The notes below the pieces were generated by a model. That model worked only from the letters and a program-made list of their open reading frames with translations. It was not told the origin of the DNA and made no database searches. Of a stretch of 38,460 bases of DNA, positions 25,354 through 33,941 are shown one piece after another. Within the stretch, counting starts at the first letter, position 1, and every line of letters starts with the position of its first letter. The translations under genes and the position numbers were made by a program. The stretch spans positions 1 through 38,460 of the forward strand of contig NZ_LGAK01000033.1 of the NCBI RefSeq assembly GCF_001292705.1, given 5' to 3'. The stretch is from Marinagarivorans algicola. Its GTDB lineage: Bacteria; Pseudomonadota; Gammaproteobacteria; Pseudomonadales; Cellvibrionaceae.

Positions 25354-26118
25354 TTAATGCATCGGTGTACGTGCAATGGCCCACACTTCAACACTGCGAG
25401 CGCCGGCCTGCAGTAGGGTTTGACTGGCCGCGATAGCCGTTGCGCAGCTGGTAATAACATCGTCGACTAAAACAACATGCTGCCCTTCGCATAATGAGTT
25501 TTTGCTACTGTGGTCGGCGGTAAAAAACATACCGGTTAAATTACGTAGACGCTCGGCGCGATTGAGGCTTTTTTGTGCCGTGTGTAGGTGGCTGCGCAAC
25601 AAGTAGGCGTAGGGTAAACGAGTCGTGCGGGCTAAGTACTGTGCAATATAACTCGCTGGCGTGTAGCCCCGTGACATAATAGGCTTCTTGTGGCTGGGGA
25701 CAGGAACAATCAGAGTATTGGTTTGGTGTTGAACCCGCTCAATTGTTGCGTTGTTATGATGAAGCCAGTGTTGGCATAAATGCTGACCAATAGCCCATGC
25801 ATTTTGATGCTTAAAAGCATGAATTAAGTAACTTACAGGGTTTTGATAGCTGAGTGAGCAATAGCTGGCAATATAGGGCTTAGGGTTTTTGAGGCAATCC
25901 CCGCAGCTTGCGTTGTTGTCGAGTGCTATTGCACAGATAGGGCAACCTTTTGGGATGACGGGTAATGCTTGGTGGCAGTTATTACACAGCGCCCAATATC
26001 GTTGACAGGCCGTGCCACACAGATAGCACCGTGGCATAAGCGCTAGGCTGTGAAGCGTATTATCGACTAATGAGTCCAATAAGGGGGTGATGAGGGGCTT
26101 AAGTGTGGAGTGCAGCAT
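25354..26118 (-). CDS. comF: ComF-family phosphoribosyltransferase-like competence protein
   Basis: ComF-family protein that in naturally competent bacteria helps uptake of single-stranded DNA across the inner membrane. The N-terminus has a double zinc ribbon (Cys31, 34, 45, 48 and Cys59, 62, 72, 75). The C-terminal half is a type I phosphoribosyltransferase fold with the nucleotide loop HVVLVDDVITSCAT, where the more usual ending is TTGAT or TSGAT. SRGYTPASYIAQYLA and KSLNRAERLRNL are family phrases. The frame opens with TTG at 26163, but I choose the ATG at 26118 (254 aa), which puts the first zinc pair at the usual distance. Divergent from bioB, the common arrangement in gammaproteobacteria. 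Confidence 0.9.
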   Translation of the reverse strand: MLHSTLKPLITPLLDSLVDNTLHSLALMPRCYLCGTACQRYWALCNNCHQALPVIPKGCPICAIALDNNASCGDCLKNPKPYIASYCSLSYQNPVSYLIHAFKHQNAWAIGQHLCQHWLHHNNATIERVQHQTNTLIVPVPSHKKPIMSRGYTPASYIAQYLARTTRLPYAYLLRSHLHTAQKSLNRAERLRNLTGMFFTADHSSKNSLCEGQHVVLVDDVITSCATAIAASQTLLQAGARSVEVWAIARTPMH

Positions 26119-26254
26119 AATTAGTAAACTTAAATCCTTCTCAAAAGTTGACAGCGTCTGCAAGCCAATTACTATGGCAGCATTATTTCGGATGCTTGAG
26201 GTGGCTTTGCTATCTCAGTAAGCCGTTCATGCGTGCTTAGTACTACTTTGATAC

Positions 26255-26290
26255 TTGTTGTCTGCGATATTTGTTGTCTGCGATATTTAT
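26255..26290. repeat. 16-bp tandem repeat in the comF-bioB spacer
   Basis: TTGTTGTCTGCGATAT occurs twice in exact tandem (26255-26270 and 26271-26286) and a partial third copy follows. It lies in the divergent control region, 55 to 90 bases before the bioB start. Confidence 0.9.
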
Positions 26291-26297
26291 TGTTTGG

Positions 26298-26310
26298 TAC
26301 TAATTTAGTA
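26298..26310. promoter_or_regulatory. Perfect 13-bp palindrome before bioB, candidate operator
   Basis: TACTAA-T-TTAGTA is a perfect palindrome around one base, 34 bases before the bioB ATG. It does not resemble the BirA operator of E. coli or the BioR box. The position fits an operator over the promoter or early leader; no regulator is identified. Confidence 0.4.
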
Positions 26311-26344
26311 GCTCCATTTGTTTGATCTTTTTGAGACTTTACCC

Positions 26345-27409
26345 ATGTCAGAGACTGCTCATTTACTCCGCCACGACTGGAACCGCGAAGAAGTGGTTGC
26401 TTTGTTTAATTTGCCATTTAACGATCTAATCTTTCAAGCGCACACTATCCATCGCCGCTTTTTTAACCCCAACCAAGTTCAGGTTAGTACGCTTTGTTCA
26501 ATTAAAACGGGCTCCTGCCCTGAAGATTGCGCCTACTGTCCGCAAGCCTCACGCTATAACACGGGGCTCGAGCGTGAAAAGCTGATGGCTGTGCAAAAAG
26601 TGGTCGATGAAGCAAAGCAAGCCAAGGCAAAAGGCGCCACACGCTTTTGCATGGGCGCAGCGTGGCGTTCACCCAACGGTCGCGATATGGATATCGTCAC
26701 CGACATGGTTAAAGAGGTGAAATCGCTAGGCTTAGAAACTTGTATGACACTCGGCATGATTGATAAGAATCAAGCCAAGCAGCTCGCCGATGCAGGCCTA
26801 GATTATTACAATCACAATCTCGATACCTCGCCAGAATATTACGGCTGTATTATTACGACTCGTAACTATCAAGACCGCCTTAACACCTTAGCCAATGTGC
26901 GAGAGGCGGGCATGAAAGTATGCTGCGGCGGCATTGTGGGTATGGGCGAAGAGCAAAAAGATCGCGCGGGTTTATTAGTTGAGCTCGCCAATTTAGAAGA
27001 TCATCCGGAGTCAGTCCCTATTAACATGTTGGTGAAGGTCGCGGGTACGCCGTTAGAGAACGAAGAGGATTTAGACCCTTTTGAGTTTATTCGTACCATT
27101 GCTGTGGCGCGCATCATGATGGCCGCTTCACATGTACGTTTATCGGCGGGGCGTGAAACCATGAACGATCAAATGCAAGCGCTGGCCTTTTTTGCTGGTG
27201 CTAACTCTATTTTTTATGGCGAAAAACTCTTAACCACAGCCAACCCCGAAGCGCACTCTGATCGACAGTTATTTACTCGCTTAGGCATAGAACCAGAAGC
27301 TTTTGTTGATAATAAAAGCGCCGATCAAAAAGTTACGCCTGCCGTGCAAACTTTTGAGCCAAAAACACAGAATACGCCAGCTAACGCGGCTTTTTTTGAA
27401 GTGAGTTAA
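26345..27409 (+). CDS. bioB: Biotin synthase
   Basis: Radical-SAM enzyme that inserts sulfur into dethiobiotin, the last step of biotin synthesis. The radical-SAM cluster ligands are Cys58, Cys62 and Cys65 in [11 protein letters not shown]. Further family motifs are [24 protein letters not shown] and RLSAGRETM, with the conserved arginine near the [2Fe-2S] sulfur donor. The frame opens with TTG at 26318, but the ATG at 26345 starts the protein as in relatives (354 aa). First gene of the operon bioB-bioF-bioHC-bioD; bioF follows after eight bases. Confidence 0.97.
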   Translation: MSETAHLLRHDWNREEVVALFNLPFNDLIFQAHTIHRRFFNPNQVQVSTLCSIKTGSCPEDCAYCPQASRYNTGLEREKLMAVQKVVDEAKQAKAKGATRFCMGAAWRSPNGRDMDIVTDMVKEVKSLGLETCMTLGMIDKNQAKQLADAGLDYYNHNLDTSPEYYGCIITTRNYQDRLNTLANVREAGMKVCCGGIVGMGEEQKDRAGLLVELANLEDHPESVPINMLVKVAGTPLENEEDLDPFEFIRTIAVARIMMAASHVRLSAGRETMNDQMQALAFFAGANSIFYGEKLLTTANPEAHSDRQLFTRLGIEPEAFVDNKSADQKVTPAVQTFEPKTQNTPANAAFFEVS

Positions 27410-27417
27410 TTGCCCTT

Positions 27418-28671
27418 GTGAGCAGTGAAAGCGTGAATTTTGAACAACACCTGCAAAGCCGGCTGGCGCAGCAAAAGGCCGCTAACTGGTATCGCCAGCG
27501 CAACACGATTGCCCATCAGACATCTTTGGGGCAGCAGTTAGTGGATCATACGATGCCGGTGGTTAATTTTTGTAGTAATGACTATCTCGGTTTAAGTGTG
27601 CATCCCAAAGTCAAAGCTGCTGCGGGTCAAGCATTGCATGAATTTGGTGTAGGCAGTGGTGCCTCGCATTTAGTCAGTGGTCACAGTCATTACCATCATA
27701 CACTCGAGCAAGCACTGGCTCAAATGACCGGTCGTGCTCGAGCCTTGTTATTGTCGACCGGCTATATGGCTAACGTCGGCCTTATTACGGCGCTAGCGGG
27801 TAAAACGCAGCATATTTTATGCGATAAGCTTAACCACGCATCCATTATTGATGCGTGTCAGCTGGCGGCGGCTAAAAACGGCGTTAAGCAGTTTATCCGC
27901 TATCGCCATTGCGATTTAGCGCACTTAGAGCAGCTGCTGCAAAAGGCGCCACCGCATTCATTGGTGGTCAGTGATGGCGTTTTTAGCATGGATGGCAATT
28001 GCGCGCCTTTAGGCTCTATTGCTGCACTATGCCAAAAGTATCATGCTGTTTTTGTGGTTGATGACGCCCATGGCTTTGGTTGTCTGGGCGATCAAGGTGC
28101 AGGCAGTGTGCAAGCGGCAGGCTTAACCGAGCGCGATGTTCCTGTGTATATGGGAACGCTTGGCAAAGCAGTGGGCGGCTTTGGCGCTTTTATTGCGGGT
28201 AGCGAGGCGCTGATTGAAACGCTGATACAGTTTGCGCGGCCGTATATTTATACCACGGCATTGCCACCTGCTGTTGCGGCAGCAAACTTGCAAAGCCTAC
28301 AGCTTATTGCGCACAGTAAAACGTTAAGGGCGGCACTTAACAGTAATATTGCGATTTTTACGACTCGGATTGCCGCGCATTGCCAGCACAGCGCGCATTG
28401 GCAGCAGGTGACGTTACTGCCCTCACAAACAGCGATTCAGCCGATTATTTTAGGCTGTGAAAAAACAACAATGTCTGTAGCGCAATCGTTGATGGATGCG
28501 GGTTTTTGGGTGGGAGCGATACGCCCGCCGACCGTACCTAAAGGAACAGCGCGTTTGCGTATTACGTTAAGCGCCAGTCATAGTGCCAGTCAAATAGAGG
28601 CGCTGATTGCTGCGCTTGATCATGCGTTAGTCCAAACGATGACCCCTCCTGCGAGCCATAACGATGAATAG
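27418..28671 (+). CDS. bioF: 8-amino-7-oxononanoate synthase
   Basis: PLP enzyme that joins pimeloyl-ACP and alanine in the first step of biotin ring assembly. The PLP lysine is Lys250 in GTLGKAVGGFGAF, and NFCSNDYLGLS, SGASHLVSGHSHYHH and VVDDAHGFG are typical of the alpha-oxoamine synthase family. At 417 aa it is slightly long. The start is GTG at 27418 with no clear ribosome site, and it is probably coupled to bioB. Its end overlaps the bioHC start by eight bases (ATGAATAG). Confidence 0.95.
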   Translation: MSSESVNFEQHLQSRLAQQKAANWYRQRNTIAHQTSLGQQLVDHTMPVVNFCSNDYLGLSVHPKVKAAAGQALHEFGVGSGASHLVSGHSHYHHTLEQALAQMTGRARALLLSTGYMANVGLITALAGKTQHILCDKLNHASIIDACQLAAAKNGVKQFIRYRHCDLAHLEQLLQKAPPHSLVVSDGVFSMDGNCAPLGSIAALCQKYHAVFVVDDAHGFGCLGDQGAGSVQAAGLTERDVPVYMGTLGKAVGGFGAFIAGSEALIETLIQFARPYIYTTALPPAVAAANLQSLQLIAHSKTLRAALNSNIAIFTTRIAAHCQHSAHWQQVTLLPSQTAIQPIILGCEKTTMSVAQSLMDAGFWVGAIRPPTVPKGTARLRITLSASHSASQIEALIAALDHALVQTMTPPASHNDE

Positions 28672-30235
28672 TACGCGCAGGTTACAAACGGCCAAAAAAG
28701 GTGAGCCGATACTGGTTTGTATTCATGGTTGGGCGGCCAATGCACAAGTCTGGTCGGCGCTGGTCAACCATGTGAATATGGGCGTGTTCACGGTCGATTT
28801 ACCCGGCTTTGGTGATGAGTGCGCCAGTGTGCCCTCGTGTGATGATTTTGTTGCACATTTAGTGACTGAGCTTAAAGCGCTGAATGTTCCGATACACCAA
28901 ACCTATTTAGTGGGGTGGTCTTTGGGTGGGCAGGTGGCGGCATTGCTCGCCCAGCAACTTGCAGCCCAAGGGTTGAGCATTGCGGGGTTGGTAACCATCG
29001 CCAGTAACCCTTGCTTTGTGGCACAAAGCGATTGGCCCAGCGCTATGCCAGAAGCCGATTTTATACAGTTTCAGCAGCACTTTGCGACACAACCGGCATT
29101 GACACTGAAGCGATTTGTAACGCTACAGGCGACTGGCGGCCAAAATGTGCGCGAACTCCGAGCCGCGCAACGCGCTTTACTACCAAGTGCACCCTTATTG
29201 GGTTCGCATCAGCATACGCTTTGGTGCCATACCCTAGAATGGTTACAGCAAGATACGCGCGATATTCTTAAGCACTTAAAACCGCCGCAATTGCACGTAT
29301 TGGCGCAACATGATGCGCTGGTACCTGCACAAACACCGCTAGGGCAATTTGGCGAAGCACTTACCCTTGCGCACAGTAGCCATTGCTTACCCTTAGAGGC
29401 GCCTCAAAAAATAGCGCGCGCGATTACTATTTTTATCAAAACACATCAGCAGCAAGCGCTCAATAAACGCAAAGTTGCCGAGGCCTTTAGTGTGGCTGCA
29501 AGCCGTTATGATGCGTTTGCCCGAGTACAAAAAACAGTGGCCAAACAAGTGCTTAAGCAATTGCCTTGTGCAACGGATGCTGTGGTTTTAGATATTGGCT
29601 GCGGCACGGGTGCTTTAACGCAAGGGGTGTTTAACGATTGGCAGCCAGCACATGTCTTAGCGGTTGATATCGCGCAGGGCATGTTGCGCTTTGCTCGCTC
29701 GCGTAGCCGCTGTGAGGCGGTGCGTTATATTGCGGCCGATGCCGAAAGCCTCCCTATTGCCAGCCAGAGTATTGATGGCATTATGAGCAGCTTGGCAATA
29801 CAGTGGTGTGAAATGCCTGCGGTATTAATGCATGAGCTTTATCGTGTACTCAAGCCCGGCGGATGGGCCGTTATTGCCACGCTGGGGCCTGGAACACTGG
29901 CTGAGCTTAAAACCGCTTGGCAGGCTGTTGATGAATGCGTGCATGTGAACGCGTTTACTAGCCGCGCGTTGTTAGAGCAAGCGTGCTTAGATGCGGGCTT
30001 TGCGACAACCTTAACTCAGCAAACCGCGGTGTGTGATTACCCAAGCTTAATGCCTTTACTCAAAGAGCTTAAGGCGATTGGTGCGCACAATAGTCATACG
30101 AACGCGCCGGCGGGCTTGATGACGCGCGCGCGCTTACAGCAGTTAGAGCAAAACTACCCAATAAAAGAAGGTCAAAAAGCGCCTATTGTGGCTAGCTACG
30201 ATGTTTTTTATTTAGTCTTATATAAGCCTGGTTAG
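28664..30235 (+). CDS. bioHC: Bifunctional BioH-BioC fusion (pimeloyl-ACP methyl ester synthesis)
   Basis: One polypeptide with two opposite activities of pimelate synthesis. Residues about 1-265 are a BioH-type alpha/beta hydrolase that removes the methyl group from pimeloyl-ACP methyl ester: nucleophile Ser86 in GWSLGG, Asp217 in AQHDALVP, His240 in SSHCLPLEAP. Residues about 268-523 are a BioC-type SAM methyltransferase that adds the methyl to malonyl-ACP: VAEAFSVAASRYDAFARVQ, SAM motif VLDIGCGTG with Asp310, and LYRVLKPGGW. Such fusions are known from Saccharophagus and Teredinibacter. It lies between bioF and bioD in the order expected for separate bioH and bioC. Confidence 0.95.
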   Translation: MNSTRRLQTAKKGEPILVCIHGWAANAQVWSALVNHVNMGVFTVDLPGFGDECASVPSCDDFVAHLVTELKALNVPIHQTYLVGWSLGGQVAALLAQQLAAQGLSIAGLVTIASNPCFVAQSDWPSAMPEADFIQFQQHFATQPALTLKRFVTLQATGGQNVRELRAAQRALLPSAPLLGSHQHTLWCHTLEWLQQDTRDILKHLKPPQLHVLAQHDALVPAQTPLGQFGEALTLAHSSHCLPLEAPQKIARAITIFIKTHQQQALNKRKVAEAFSVAASRYDAFARVQKTVAKQVLKQLPCATDAVVLDIGCGTGALTQGVFNDWQPAHVLAVDIAQGMLRFARSRSRCEAVRYIAADAESLPIASQSIDGIMSSLAIQWCEMPAVLMHELYRVLKPGGWAVIATLGPGTLAELKTAWQAVDECVHVNAFTSRALLEQACLDAGFATTLTQQTAVCDYPSLMPLLKELKAIGAHNSHTNAPAGLMTRARLQQLEQNYPIKEGQKAPIVASYDVFYLVLYKPG

Positions 30236-30253
30236 CGTATTTTGATCACGGCT

Positions 30254-30259
30254 TATAAT
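30254..30259 (+). promoter_or_regulatory. Possible -10 element for bioD
   Basis: A consensus TATAAT lies 19 bases after the bioHC stop, in the 182-bp spacer before bioD. The matching -35 is poor. It suggests bioD may have its own promoter besides read-through from bioB. Confidence 0.3.
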
Positions 30260-30330
30260 GAATTTTAGATATTATTATGCACTGTTAATCTCTCTGCACC
30301 CATCAGGACTCTACTGAGGCCAATGAGTGA

Positions 30331-30360
30331 GCTTAGCAAGATGGATGGGCTTAGCAAGAT
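30331..30360. repeat. Short 18-bp-period direct repeat before bioD
   Basis: GCTTAGCAAGAT occurs at 30331-30342 and again at 30349-30360, 18 bases apart. It lies in the bioHC-bioD spacer, about 60 to 90 bases before the bioD start. Confidence 0.75.
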
Positions 30361-30417
30361 AGTATTGTTGAGCAATATGAGTAATGCAGTATCGCTCCTC
30401 TTATTTGTGAGAAACCC

Positions 30418-31116
30418 ATGGCAAAACCTTTGTTTATTACGGGCACCGATACCGATGCCGGTAAAACCCTTATTGCTTGCGCATTATTAAAGGCGCTGGC
30501 GTTAGCCGGTAAAACAACCTGTGCTTTAAAGCCGGTGGCTGCCGGTTGTGAACCTACCGAGCAAGGCTTAACCAATCGTGATGCGCTTTTGCTGCAAGCG
30601 TGCGCCACCACGGCATTGCCTTATAGCCAAGTCAACCCGATTGCCTTGCTTGAAGCTTGTGCGCCACATATTGCTGCCGCGCTTGAAGGGCGCCGTTTGC
30701 AAGTAACGCGTATCGAGGGGGTTTGCCGAGGTGTGCTGATGCAAAAATCAGACGTGTGCATCATTGAAGGCGCCGGAGGCTGGCGTGTACCATTAAATGA
30801 GCGTGAGCGCTTAAGTGATTTGGCTAAAAACTTAAATAGCCCTGTGGTTTTGGTTGTGGGTATGCGCTTGGGGTGCTTGAACCATGCGCTGCTCACCGCT
30901 GAGGCGGTGTTACGCGATGGCTTACCTCTGGCGGGTTGGGTGGCCAATGTACTCGATAGCGATATGCCGCACTTAGAAGATAATATTAATACATTGAAAT
31001 CTTTGCTCCCTGCGCCTTGCCTAGGGGTAGTGCCCTTTATACGCGAGGGCACTGAGCATGACAAAATCGACGAGGCCGCGAAGGCTTTAGATATTAGCGC
31101 GCTGCCTGTTATGTAG
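30418..31116 (+). CDS. bioD: Dethiobiotin synthetase
   Basis: ATP-dependent carboxylase that closes the ureido ring of dethiobiotin. The P-loop TGTDTDAGKT starts at residue 8, with Lys16; KPVAAGCEPT and IEGAGGWRVPL are the substrate-side motifs. At 232 aa it is the usual size. It is the last gene of the bio operon but separated from bioHC by 182 bp with a direct repeat and a possible -10, so it may be partly independent. It faces the OmpA-family gene, whose stop is 55 bases away. Confidence 0.95.
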   Translation: MAKPLFITGTDTDAGKTLIACALLKALALAGKTTCALKPVAAGCEPTEQGLTNRDALLLQACATTALPYSQVNPIALLEACAPHIAAALEGRRLQVTRIEGVCRGVLMQKSDVCIIEGAGGWRVPLNERERLSDLAKNLNSPVVLVVGMRLGCLNHALLTAEAVLRDGLPLAGWVANVLDSDMPHLEDNINTLKSLLPAPCLGVVPFIREGTEHDKIDEAAKALDISALPVM

Positions 31117-31170
31117 CGTGCCGCTGCCCTCCTTTACTGGTGGGTGGTGAGAGCAGAGCAAGTATTAATA

Positions 31171-32652
31171 TTACAGTGGTGGACGCAAAACAAAATCAAT
31201 ACGGCGATTGCGTGTGCGACCTTCTTGGGTTTCGTTGTTGGCAATAGGGTGGGTTTCACCGTAGCCAATGGCTTCTATCGTTTTTGCGCTATCAATATTT
31301 GCACGCAAGTAGGCTTTGACCGATTCGGCCCGCGCAAACGATAAATTGAGGTTGGCGCTATTGCTGCCAAACGAGTCTGTGTGGCCTTCAATAAGTAGGG
31401 TGTAGCGAGGGTAGAGGGCAATAGCGGTTTTGAGCTTTTGCAGCAGTGCAAAGTTTTGGCTGTTAATTTGAGCGCTGCCGGGGCTAAAGGTTAAGCCTAC
31501 GGCTCTAATTAAAATATTGCGCCCTTCGGTTAAGACACTGGCTTCGTCGCGGTTGAATAAATCGTTGAGCTTTCTGAGGCTTTCTTTTTGCGCTTCTTGC
31601 TCGGCTACGCGTTGAGATTGTATGCCCATACGCTGCTCTAAACTGGCCATTTCATTTTCTAGTCTTGCAAGCTCTTTACGCCGCTCACCTAATTCATAAG
31701 CATCAGCGCGTAAGCTTTCGATATTAGAGACTAAATCATCCGCGACTGTGTCAAAACCTTCATCAAAGCTAGCGATCATATCGAGTGCATTAGAAATACT
31801 GATTAAGGGCGCCTCTAGCTTGAGTAAAAATTCTTCGGGGGTGATTGTACTGCGATCGAGTGCTTTGACTAATTCACTCAGCGCTAAGGCATGCTTTGCT
31901 TCATAGCGCGCTTGTTTGGCAAGAGTGCGAGGGTAATCAATGTCGTAGCGGTTTTCGGTCAGTTCTTTTTCCGCTAGGGCAAGAAGCTCTTCGGCTTTTT
32001 GCAGTGTTTTTGGGGTGTAACGATAGACTTTTTCGTCATTGGCCTTGTTAATTAACTGGCGAGCATCCTGTAAATAACTGGCCTTAATCGCAGTGAGCTC
32101 GGCGGTGCGATAGTGCTGTTCGGCATCGCTTGATAAGCGCTTGGCGCGTTTTAAATTACCGCCTTCTAGGCGTGTGGCCGCCTCTAATAATGCTTTTTCG
32201 GCTTCTCGCCATATATCACCGGCCAAGCGCTGCGCATCCACGCTTTTGGCGTCACTGCGTGCTTTGAGTGGTGCAGTAAGCGTGAGCTGGGCCAATTCGG
32301 CATGTTTAGACGCTTGATTGAGCGCTACTTGTGCGTTGGCGAGCTCTTTTTGTATTTTACTGAGTGCTCTTTGCTTGGCAAATAGTACCTCGGCGCGTTG
32401 AAAGTATTTTGAGCCTTCGCTATAACCTTTTGGCGCAAGAATATTGGCATTGGCTGAGTTGGCGGCAGCTAAGGCTAATTTTGCCTCGCGAAAGAGCGTG
32501 TTTTTATCGCTACTGGCAAAACAAATGAAGCTGGTAAAACACAGCGTTATGGCCAGTACAGCGTGTAATAAACGTAAGTGATGTAAAGGAGCGCAGTACA
32601 CAACAGCGTGACCTTTATTTCCTATCCAATGGTATATCATTATGTACGTCAT
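31171..32652 (-). CDS. OmpA-family protein with DUF4398-like helical N-terminal part
   Basis: Exported protein that likely binds peptidoglycan through its C-terminal OmpA domain. After a basic N-region comes a signal-peptide core (LLHAVLAITLCFTSFICFAS, about residues 28-47). Residues about 50-290 are helical and alanine-rich, with a DUF4398-like first part (AKLALAAANSANANILAPKG) and coiled coil near 290-360 (ELARLENEMASLEQRM). The OmpA domain covers about the last 110 residues, with IEGHTDSFGSNSANLNLSFA and GRTRNRRIDFVL. Starts at GTG 32682 (AAGGA before it), ATG 32670 and ATG 32652 are all possible; I use 32652 because GAGGAGA stands nine bases before it. It is convergent with bioD and has no evident operon partner. 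Confidence 0.85.
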   Translation of the reverse strand: MTYIMIYHWIGNKGHAVVYCAPLHHLRLLHAVLAITLCFTSFICFASSDKNTLFREAKLALAAANSANANILAPKGYSEGSKYFQRAEVLFAKQRALSKIQKELANAQVALNQASKHAELAQLTLTAPLKARSDAKSVDAQRLAGDIWREAEKALLEAATRLEGGNLKRAKRLSSDAEQHYRTAELTAIKASYLQDARQLINKANDEKVYRYTPKTLQKAEELLALAEKELTENRYDIDYPRTLAKQARYEAKHALALSELVKALDRSTITPEEFLLKLEAPLISISNALDMIASFDEGFDTVADDLVSNIESLRADAYELGERRKELARLENEMASLEQRMGIQSQRVAEQEAQKESLRKLNDLFNRDEASVLTEGRNILIRAVGLTFSPGSAQINSQNFALLQKLKTAIALYPRYTLLIEGHTDSFGSNSANLNLSFARAESVKAYLRANIDSAKTIEAIGYGETHPIANNETQEGRTRNRRIDFVLRPPL

Positions 32653-32956
32653 CAAAGTATGTCTCCTCATAGTATGCGTCACAGTGTGTCCTTAAAAGTT
32701 TGCTTGAAGTATTGAAAGCACCAATGCATGGGTTTATCTCGAGTGTCAAAATATGTCCATCTTCGCGTATTGATCTGAAGGGGTGAGCGATTTTGTCATG
32801 CTCTTTGGCGCTTAACTCTACAGTAAACGCAGCGGCCTCTCAAATAAAGACTGTGTTAAATATTGATGTTTCACGGGCAGTGATTGTTGTAAAAGGTTAA
32901 TGAAGGTCTCAAGCACCCAATTGGGGTAAAAAAACACTGACTTCATGAGATAGTTA

Positions 32957-32979
32957 TATTGACTTGAACTAAGTCAATA
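32957..32979. repeat. Perfect inverted repeat, 9-bp arms, 5-base loop
   Basis: TATTGACTT and AAGTCAATA are exact reverse complements around GAACT. It could be an operator for a dimeric regulator or an RNA hairpin. No T run follows, so it is not a terminator. Confidence 0.85.
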
Positions 32980-33185
32980 GTGGTAAGCGTCATGCGGTAT
33001 AAAAATGACGTTTTTTTTCGCTTGACTCCTAACGCATTGTGACAAATAGGTGACACTAATGTGGCTACTTTCCACAAAACCTGTGGATAACATGGTGGAT
33101 AGCATGCACCTATCGGCGTGAAACCCCCGTAATACCAATGCTCTCAGCGTATTGCTTAAAAAACAACCTACATTGATAATGCCAT

Positions 33186-33202
33186 ATAAATCAGTGATTT
33201 AT
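33186..33202. promoter_or_regulatory. Perfect 17-base palindrome, candidate operator
   Basis: ATAAATCA-G-TGATTTAT is an exact palindrome around one base. A partial copy, TAAATCACTGAT, stands at 33789-33800, on the other side of the small ORF 33624-33767. Two related sites around one small gene would fit a dimeric regulator. Confidence 0.4.
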
Positions 33203-33623
33203 GCTTTTATTTATGCATCAGCATGACAAGGCAGTAGAAGTGGTTGACTTTTTTAGTGCGACCTTAAAGTAAATAGACAATGTGTATAACCTTGGGTATT
33301 TGGCGTATCTTTTAGCGTCAAAATAGCTGAATTGCCGTGTTGGTAAATTGACGTTTTAACGGCGTTATCAATCAAAGGTTGTTAAAAATGGGATGAAGTT
33401 AATGATTTAGTTTAGTTATTTATGATGGGGTTATCTAAAGTGTGGCGCGGTATCATATAAAATGGCCTTTAACGATTTAGATATTTTTTGTGCCACGAGA
33501 GACTATTAAGTGCACAATAAGTGAGTTAAAGTAGATCCGCTTTTATGCTTGTCTTTGTTGTGGCTAGCGATCAAAAGCGCTTCTTGTTTTATTAAGTGTA
33601 TATTTATCTGGCTTGTATTCACT

Positions 33624-33767
33624 ATGCGTGTAGATGTGTTAACCGTTGCAATCACTATTTTTGTGCTGGGCTTATTACTCAGCAGCTTAGGCTTGTCGAG
33701 TGTATTTGATGAGCCTGAGGCTCCGCCTGCACCACACCAACGTGGCTTTACAGTGACGCATAAATAG
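33624..33767 (+). CDS. Possible small single-span membrane protein
   Basis: A 47-residue frame with a clear membrane segment (VLTVAITIFVLGLLLSSLGL, about residues 5-24), then an acidic proline-rich stretch (FDEPEAPPAPHQ) and a polar end. I do not recognise a family. The frame can be extended to TTG at 33549 (72 aa), giving a second hydrophobic stretch. No ribosome site is seen before either start. The well-formed hydrophobic profile is the only support, plus the flanking palindromic sites. Confidence 0.35.
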   Translation: MRVDVLTVAITIFVLGLLLSSLGLSSVFDEPEAPPAPHQRGFTVTHK

Positions 33768-33896
33768 TTTTACCTTGCTTCTAATTCCTAAATCACTGAT
33801 ATAGATATAATTTATCGTGGTTTTCATAGCGGCTATGAAGCTTGTGTAGGCAGTAAACACTTATGCATACGTAAACTTTATTGGCAGTGCGCGGCG

Positions 33897-33928
33897 TTGA
33901 TGCCGCTGATAGTTGATGCCACTGATAA
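33897..33928. repeat. 16-bp tandem duplication after the ygfA stop
   Basis: TTGATGCCGCTGATAG is followed directly by TTGATGCCACTGATAA, two copies with two mismatches. It lies 13 bases beyond the ygfA stop on the downstream side. Confidence 0.8.
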
Positions 33929-33941
33929 GAACAAAAGAGCA

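Larger units (their letters stand above)
32653..33623. other. ~0.95-kb spacer without a recognised gene, rich in inverted repeats
   Basis: No frame of useful length and no RNA gene that I recognise lies here; the DNA is A+T-rich. It holds a perfect 9-bp inverted repeat (32957-32979), a 10-bp palindrome CCCAATTGGG near 32918, a consensus DnaA-box-like 9-mer TGTGGATAA (33082-33090), and a perfect 17-base palindrome (33186-33202). It is the longest unexplained stretch of the window. Confidence 0.6.

Noticed and set aside
30323-30484. Short plus-strand frame from ATG 30323 running into bioD
   Set aside because: No ribosome site, overlaps bioD in another frame; its repeated LSK motif only reflects the DNA repeat.
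33070-33095. Replication origin suggested by a perfect DnaA-box-like 9-mer in A+T-rich DNA
   Set aside because: Only one perfect box, no cluster, and no dnaA, dnaN or gidA nearby; a single 9-mer can occur by chance.
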